From NCBI GenBank assembly GCA_013349595.1, contig DUZI01000038.1, positions 1 through 10,220 on the forward strand: a stretch of 10,220 nt of DNA, given 5' to 3'. The DNA is from Nitrospirota bacterium. Lineage in GTDB: Bacteria; Nitrospirota; Thermodesulfovibrionia; Thermodesulfovibrionales; Dissulfurispiraceae. The notes below the pieces were generated by a model. The model was not told the DNA's origin and searched no databases. It saw nothing but the letters and a program-made list of their open reading frames with translations. Below are positions 6,077 to 10,220 of this stretch, piece by piece. Position numbers and translations under genes: made by a program. Position 1 is the first letter of the stretch. Each line of letters opens with the position of its first letter.

Positions 6077-6297
6077 TAAGACCTTAAAATAGCGATAGTA
6101 AGGGCTGTTTCAGGATTTTTATAATCGACAAATTTTATTTATAATTTTGATTTATACATTTAAAACAATACCTTATGACAAAACCCCCCTAGGAACTTTT
6201 TTTATAAGGTGTTGTATAATAATCCCTCACCAGCCCTTCCTATCTTACTTGCTGATTTTATTAAGCTTTTTAGTTCTATCGCTATTTTTGGGTAAGA
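6077..6297 (-). mobile_element. MITE-like element copy 3 (inverted) upstream of recA
   Basis: The element proper is 6082-6292 (211 bp), opposite in orientation to copies 1 and 2. Perfect direct repeats TAAGA flank it at 6077-6081 and 6293-6297. Its ends are the best preserved: CCCAAAAATAGCGATAG and, from the other side, CCTTAAAATAGCGATAG agree at 15 of 17 bases. The interior matches copy 1 closely, apart from a few extra C bases near 6184-6189. It separates the divergent recA and sspB-like units; the DNA between it and 6475 is AT-rich with nothing else I can support. Confidence 0.9.
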
Positions 6298-6474
6298 TTC
6301 AAAATATTTAAACAAAATTAGTTTTGCTACAATTAAAATACAATTATGAGGAGAAATACTGATTATTGAATTAGATATCTCTAAGGATAATAATCAATTT
6401 TTAATATTTTAATAACAATTTGCCTTTTTTTTCTAAAAAAGAAGGTTTATTTGAAAGAAATAAAAAACTATACT

Positions 6475-6483
6475 TGCTATAAT
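6475..6483 (+). promoter_or_regulatory. Probable promoter of the sspB-like/nucleotide-sugar operon
   Basis: TGCTATAAT is a perfect extended -10 box (TG 6475-6476, TATAAT 6478-6483), identical to the one before recA on the other strand. A TTGAAA at 6451-6456 is 21 bases away, too far for a standard -35. It lies 29 bases before the first gene of the operon. Confidence 0.5.
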
Positions 6484-6512
6484 ATACCAATGTCTCATAT
6501 AAGGAGTGATAC

Positions 6513-6971
6513 ATGGTGGCTGGCCAGAATTTAGATGATTTAAAAAAATATGTTTTTTTTAGTTTGTTAAATATGATAGGACGTGTTTTTATTGTTGTGA
6601 AATACTCAGAGGATGTGATAATTGGAAAGAGAGGTTTTGTTGGTGACGAACAAGAAAATGGATTAGTCTTGGTATTTAACAACAAAATGAACTTTCAATG
6701 GACTGATGGTTTTATTTATGCAAAACTAGGCTTTGGTACAAAGATAGAAAATTGTCTAATTCCATCAAAAAATATAATTTCCATATTTTCCCCTGATATT
6801 AATACAAATCTTGTTGTAAAATTTAACCAAGAGGAGCAATTTACAACATTTAGCAAATCAATAGATAAGAACTCAAAGACACCTCTTGATAATAATGAAA
6901 CTAATGAAGAGATTGAGCCAACAACAAAAGGCAAGGTTATTAATGTAGATTTTAAAGGAAACAAAAGGTGA
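6513..6971 (+). CDS. sspB: SspB-like ClpXP adaptor protein
   Basis: SspB-family proteins deliver ssrA-tagged and other substrates to the ClpXP protease in the cytoplasm. In this 152-residue protein, residues ~45-105 follow the family's beta-rich substrate-binding core: GLVLVFNNKMNF, then DGFIYAKLGFGTKIENCLIP, then KNIISIFSPDINTNLVVKF. The last resembles the family pattern of an 'iPf-AI-sf-DP-v-fgL-F' strand-turn-strand. A flexible acidic linker (about 108-138) leads to the terminal KGKVINVDFKGNKR, in the place of the ClpX-binding tail of SspB (alpha-proteobacterial forms end in a similar VVSLD-F-basic motif). No membrane segment. AAGGAG is 6 bases before ATG. It is the first gene of a five-gene plus-strand run. 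The family call rests on pattern recognition of a divergent sequence; an unrelated small beta protein remains possible. Confidence 0.6.
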   Translation: MVAGQNLDDLKKYVFFSLLNMIGRVFIVVKYSEDVIIGKRGFVGDEQENGLVLVFNNKMNFQWTDGFIYAKLGFGTKIENCLIPSKNIISIFSPDINTNLVVKFNQEEQFTTFSKSIDKNSKTPLDNNETNEEIEPTTKGKVINVDFKGNKR

Positions 6972-6980
6972 ACTAATAGT

Positions 6981-7319
6981 ATGGAAACTGATGAACTTTT
7001 AAAGGAACTTGTCATAGAGCATCTTAAATCTAAATATGCAAAACAATACTCAGAAGTAATAGTTTCTAAACACTCATCTCCAAATATAATTTTGTCTAAC
7101 CACGGATTAAAGATAGCTTACATATGCGTAGAGACAGAACAAACTATAAATGAAAACAGTAAAAGTCTATGGACATCTATATCAAAAGAAAATGTAAAAC
7201 TTTTATTAATCGTGCCTGCAAAATCAAAGTCAAAAGTAACTTCACTCCTTTGGGATGCTAATTTATCAACACAAGTTAGTATTGGAACCTATGAGATCAA
7301 TATCTCATCTCCTATATAA
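6981..7319 (+). CDS. Small conserved protein of unknown function
   Basis: I do not recognise this 112-residue protein with certainty. It is soluble, with a helical start (ETDELLKELVIEHLKSKY), then SPNIILSNHGLKIAYICVET (33-52), a helix with SLWTSI, and a strand KLLLIVP followed by KVTSLLWDANLSTQVSIGTY. The order helix, strand-turn-strand ending in E-x-E, helix, strand, helix resembles the core of PD-(D/E)xK nuclease-like proteins, but the expected Asp is Asn35 and the expected E-x-K is V-E-T-E (50-53), so an active nuclease is doubtful. It starts 9 bases after the SspB-like gene, with a ribosome binding site (AAAGGTGA) overlapping that gene's stop, so the two are certainly co-transcribed and probably coupled. 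No signal peptide or membrane span. Confidence 0.7.
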   Translation: METDELLKELVIEHLKSKYAKQYSEVIVSKHSSPNIILSNHGLKIAYICVETEQTINENSKSLWTSISKENVKLLLIVPAKSKSKVTSLLWDANLSTQVSIGTYEINISSPI

Positions 7320-7341
7320 ATTATTAAGGATGGAATAGATA

Positions 7342-8295
7342 ATGAAAAGTTCTATTAAAAAAAGAATTCTTGTAACTGGTGGTGCTGGTTTTCTTGGTTC
7401 ACACCTATGCGAAAGACTTTTAAAAGATGGAAATGAAGTCATATGTGTTGACAATTTCTATACTGGTGATAAGTCAAATATTGTCCATTTATTAAATAAT
7501 CCATTTTTTGAGGTTCTTAGACATGATATTTGCTTTCCCCTTTATTTAGAAGTGGATGAAATCTATAACCTTGCCTGTCCTGCTTCCCCAATTCACTATC
7601 AATTTGATCCTGTCCAGACAACAAAGACCTCTGTGCACGGGAGTATTAATATGCTTGGTCTTGCAAAGAGGCTCAAAATAAAGATATTACAAGCATCAAC
7701 AAGTGAAATCTATGGGGACCCTGTAGAACATCCACAAAAAGAGACCTATTGGGGAAATGTCAATCCAATTGGACCGAGGGCTTGTTATGATGAGGGTAAA
7801 AGATGTGCTGAAACACTCTTTTTTGACTATCATCGTCAACACAAACTCACTATCAAAGTTGCTCGAATCTTCAATACCTATGGTCCAAGGATGCACCCTA
7901 ATGATGGAAGAGTAGTGAGTAATTTTATTATACAAGCCTTAAAAGGAGAAGAAATATCTGTCTATGGTGATGGTTTACAGACAAGGAGTTTTTGCTATGT
8001 AGATGATATGATTGATGGCTTTATAAAACTTATGAACAGTTCTGACGATTTCACTGGACCTGTAAATCTTGGAAATCCAAAGGAGTTTTCAATACTTGAA
8101 TTAGCAAAACTTTGTATAAAAATGACAAATTCAAAGTCTAAGATTTCATACCATCCACTTCCCATAAACGACCCTCGCCAAAGGAGACCTGACATAACTC
8201 TCGCAAAAGAAAAATTAGATTGGTATCCAAAAATAGATTTAAAAAAAGGTCTTATCAAAACTATTGACTATTTCAGAAGGCTCATCAATTTATAG
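7342..8295 (+). CDS. uxs: UDP-glucuronate decarboxylase (UDP-xylose synthase)
   Basis: A 317-residue NAD-dependent enzyme of the extended short-chain dehydrogenase family. It would oxidise and decarboxylate UDP-glucuronate and reduce the intermediate to UDP-xylose, a sugar donor for polysaccharide or glycan synthesis. Visible features are the NAD-binding TGGAGFLGSH (12-21), the subgroup signature YNLACPASPIHYQ (75-87), STSEIYGDP (119-127) with catalytic Thr120 and Glu122, YDEGK (149-153; Tyr149 and Lys153), NTYGPRM (178-184), DGRVVSNF (188-195) and DPRQRRPDI (277-285), whose arginine is needed for decarboxylation. These separate it from ordinary UDP-glucose epimerases and dTDP-glucose dehydratases. 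Length is that of the soluble bacterial form without a membrane anchor. AAGGA lies 11 bases before ATG. The next gene starts four bases after its stop. Confidence 0.92.
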   Translation: MKSSIKKRILVTGGAGFLGSHLCERLLKDGNEVICVDNFYTGDKSNIVHLLNNPFFEVLRHDICFPLYLEVDEIYNLACPASPIHYQFDPVQTTKTSVHGSINMLGLAKRLKIKILQASTSEIYGDPVEHPQKETYWGNVNPIGPRACYDEGKRCAETLFFDYHRQHKLTIKVARIFNTYGPRMHPNDGRVVSNFIIQALKGEEISVYGDGLQTRSFCYVDDMIDGFIKLMNSSDDFTGPVNLGNPKEFSILELAKLCIKMTNSKSKISYHPLPINDPRQRRPDITLAKEKLDWYPKIDLKKGLIKTIDYFRRLINL

Positions 8296-8299
8296 ATTA

Positions 8300-9334
8300 A
8301 TGAAGTCTGCAAAACTTTACAGTTTTGGTGATATAAGAATAGAAGATATCCTCGTACCAAAGTTAGGTGAGAAGGAAGTTTTAATACAGACAAAGTTTTC
8401 AGGTATTTGCTCAGGCGATGTAATGCCTTGGTATGTTGAAAAAAAAGCACCACTCGTATTAGGACACGAACCTGCTGGTTTGGTAGTTCAGGTTGGCTCA
8501 AGGGTAAAAGAATTTAGACCTGACATCCAAGAAGGATCAAGGGTATTCGTCCATCATCATGCACCCTGTCTTAATTGTAATTTTTGTAACAGAAGGGACT
8601 ATGTCCACTGTCAGACTTGGAAAGACAGCAAGATTATACCCGGCGGTATATCAGAGTATATACTTGTACCAGAAATTAATCTAAAAAACGATACCCTTTT
8701 ATTACCACAGCAAATATCCTACGAAGATGGTGCTATGATTGAACCGATTGCCTGTGTAGTTAAGTCTTTAAAAAGGGCTAATATTCAAAAAGGTGATAAT
8801 GTTGTCATTATAGGTCTTGGTATAATGGGACAGATTCATGTAATGCTTGCAAAATACTACGGCGCCTCAAGGGTTATTTGCATTGATAAAATCCCTTTCA
8901 GAATTAACAAAGCCCTTGAAATAGGTGCAGATGCAGTCATTGATTACAGTAAATTAGATGCTAACAAAGTTTTAAATGAAATAACCAAAGGTAGGATGGC
9001 TCAAGTTGTTATTGTTTGTCCTAATAATCTCACAGCAATGGAATCTGCTTTTGATTTAATCTCCCCTGGTGGCTCTGTCGTTTTTTTTAGCCCTGCTGAT
9101 CCAAAGGACTATCTAAAACTACCTATCAATGAACTTTATTTTAAAGATATATCTATTATAAATAGTTACTCCTGTGGTCCAAATGATACAAAAGAAGCAC
9201 TTGAACTTATTGTTAAAGGCGTAATAAAACCAGAAAGACTTATAACCCATAGATTCACCATTGATGATACCGCAAAGGCTTATTCCTTAGTTATAGAAGC
9301 TAAGGATTCTCTTAAAGTAATGATATATTTTTAA
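8300..9334 (+). CDS. Zinc-dependent medium-chain alcohol/polyol dehydrogenase
   Basis: A 344-residue cytoplasmic NAD(P)-dependent dehydrogenase of the zinc MDR superfamily (sorbitol/threonine dehydrogenase-like). Catalytic zinc ligands are Cys37 (GICSGD), His56-Glu57 (GHEPAG) and Glu148 (IEP). Structural zinc ligands are Cys90, Cys93, Cys96 and Cys104 in the C-x2-C-x2-C-x7-C pattern. The Rossmann nucleotide site is VVIIGLGIMG (168-177), with Asp near the end of the second strand (VICIDK) suggesting NAD. I chose ATG at 8300, four bases after the previous stop, over an in-frame TTG at 8264 inside the upstream gene, because the family's opening begins with this Met. No close Shine-Dalgarno is visible, so translation is probably coupled. 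The substrate is unknown. Its place between UDP-xylose and GDP-mannose enzymes suggests a sugar, nucleotide-linked sugar or polyol. Confidence 0.85.
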   Translation: MKSAKLYSFGDIRIEDILVPKLGEKEVLIQTKFSGICSGDVMPWYVEKKAPLVLGHEPAGLVVQVGSRVKEFRPDIQEGSRVFVHHHAPCLNCNFCNRRDYVHCQTWKDSKIIPGGISEYILVPEINLKNDTLLLPQQISYEDGAMIEPIACVVKSLKRANIQKGDNVVIIGLGIMGQIHVMLAKYYGASRVICIDKIPFRINKALEIGADAVIDYSKLDANKVLNEITKGRMAQVVIVCPNNLTAMESAFDLISPGGSVVFFSPADPKDYLKLPINELYFKDISIINSYSCGPNDTKEALELIVKGVIKPERLITHRFTIDDTAKAYSLVIEAKDSLKVMIYF

Positions 9335-9351
9335 TTAAAGGAGTCAAAATA

Positions 9352-10220
9352 ATGAAGGCACTAATACTTGCAGGTGGTGGTGGCACAAGGCTTTGGCCTC
9401 TATCAAGAAAAGATTTTCCAAAACAATTTATTAGACTAGTTGGTAATAAGACACTCTTTCAACAAACTGTTGGTAGGCTTCTAAATTTTATTAAAGCTGA
9501 TGATATAGTAGTGTCAACAAACCGTGACTATAAGTTTTATGTCCATTCAGATTTAGCTAAAATGGGCTTTCAGTTCACTGAAAAACAAGTATTGCTCGAA
9601 CCCTTATCAAAGAACACTGCCCCTGCCATTGCATTTGCAATAAAGTATTTTCTTGAAGCACTTGGTGCCAATAAAAGAGATGTTATATTAGTCTGCCCTT
9701 CTGACCATATAGTCTACCCTGAAGAAAAGTTTGTGGAATATCTAAATTATGGGGAGTTACTTGCAAAAGAAGGCAGGATTGTCACCTTTGGGCTAAAACC
9801 TACTCGCCCTGATACAGGTTATGGATACATCAAGGCTGGTAATGAGAGGATTAGAATTAACAATACACTTTTTCCCTATGTTGATAATTTCGTTGAAAAA
9901 CCAGACTTAGAGACTGCCCAAACATACGTTAGAAATGGTGATTATTATTGGAATTCTGGTATCTTTGCCTTCACTATTGACCTTATGATAGAGCAATTTA
10001 ACCAATTAATGCCAGATGTAGCTTCACTTTTAAGATTAGATTTTACCGAACTTATAAAAGCTTATTCAGAAATGCCAAACATATCAATTGACTACGGAAT
10101 TATTGAAAAAACAAGCTTACTATCCCTTGTCCCTATGGATTTACACTGGAATGATATTGGTTCATGGGATGCAATTTATGAAGAACTACAAAAGGACAGT
10201 AATGGAAATATAATAATTGG
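9352..10220 (+). CDS. manC: Mannose-1-phosphate guanylyltransferase, 3' end outside the window
   Basis: The gene runs off the right edge after 289 codons. It encodes the nucleotidyltransferase that makes GDP-mannose from mannose-1-phosphate and GTP, a donor for capsule, O-antigen or exopolysaccharide. Visible motifs are the GTP-binding loop LAGGGGTRLWPLSR (6-19) followed by KDFPKQF (20-26), EPLSKNTAPAIAFA, CPSDHIV, RPDTGYGYI, FVEKP, WNSGIFAF and the late IDYGIIEK and WNDIGSWD. These match the ManC/CpsB/AlgA type. Gly replaces the usual Ser in the GGSGTR loop, a small variation. Whether the C-terminal mannose-6-phosphate isomerase domain of bifunctional members is present cannot be seen. AAGGAG is 8 bases before ATG, 17 bases after the dehydrogenase stop, so it belongs to the same operon. 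Confidence 0.93.
   Translation, partial: MKALILAGGGGTRLWPLSRKDFPKQFIRLVGNKTLFQQTVGRLLNFIKADDIVVSTNRDYKFYVHSDLAKMGFQFTEKQVLLEPLSKNTAPAIAFAIKYFLEALGANKRDVILVCPSDHIVYPEEKFVEYLNYGELLAKEGRIVTFGLKPTRPDTGYGYIKAGNERIRINNTLFPYVDNFVEKPDLETAQTYVRNGDYYWNSGIFAFTIDLMIEQFNQLMPDVASLLRLDFTELIKAYSEMPNISIDYGIIEKTSLLSLVPMDLHWNDIGSWDAIYEELQKDSNGNIII

Noticed and set aside
6401..7015. Minus-strand open frames of 94 and 99 codons
   Set aside because: They are antisense to the sspB-like gene and its leader, in AT-rich DNA where chance open frames are common.
8264..8299. TTG start for the zinc dehydrogenase, 36 bases upstream
   Set aside because: It would overlap the uxs 3' end and add 12 residues not seen at the start of this family. 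ATG at 8300 fits the family opening and operon spacing.
1..10220. CRISPR array, tRNA or rRNA genes
   Set aside because: No regularly spaced short repeats and no cloverleaf or rRNA-like stretch were seen. The only repeats are the three dispersed ~210-bp elements.

Overview
The window is AT-rich chromosomal DNA from a flagellated, diderm (Gram-negative) bacterium. An MlaC-type periplasmic lipid-transport protein and an E. coli-style MotB point to an outer membrane and a flagellum. The mix of an SspB-like adaptor, a compact 336-residue RecA and an archaeal-like IlvD would suit Nitrospirota or the former Deltaproteobacteria. That placement is an impression; no rRNA or other marker here settles it.

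Layout. Positions 1-751 are a graveyard: the broken 3' end of a two-component receiver-domain gene, a ~210-bp non-autonomous mobile element inserted in it, and the wreck of an IS256 (Mutator)-family transposase. Positions 752-1378 carry an intact mlaC-like gene, followed by a second copy of the ~210-bp element. Positions 1722-5998 are five minus-strand genes transcribed as recA-recX-motB, then a DUF465 gene and ilvD behind a probable internal promoter. recA/recX and recX/motB overlap. A third copy of the element sits, inverted, 83 bp upstream of recA. From 6513 to the right edge runs a plus-strand operon: an SspB-like ClpXP adaptor, a small unknown protein, a UDP-glucuronate decarboxylase, a zinc-dependent medium-chain dehydrogenase and a mannose-1-phosphate guanylyltransferase cut by the window end.

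How it works together. The right-hand operon makes activated sugars (UDP-xylose and GDP-mannose) for surface polysaccharide. The middle operon couples the recombinase and its modulator to a flagellar stator subunit and a branched-chain amino acid enzyme, which share no obvious pathway. The most notable feature is the dispersed 209-211 bp element. Three copies within 6.3 kb have matching inverted ends beginning CC. Two have perfect 5-bp target duplications (ATTAG, TAAGA) and the third an imperfect one (AAGTA/AGGTA). Removing copy 1 with one duplication rejoins a normal receiver-domain ending, which is direct evidence of insertion into a gene.
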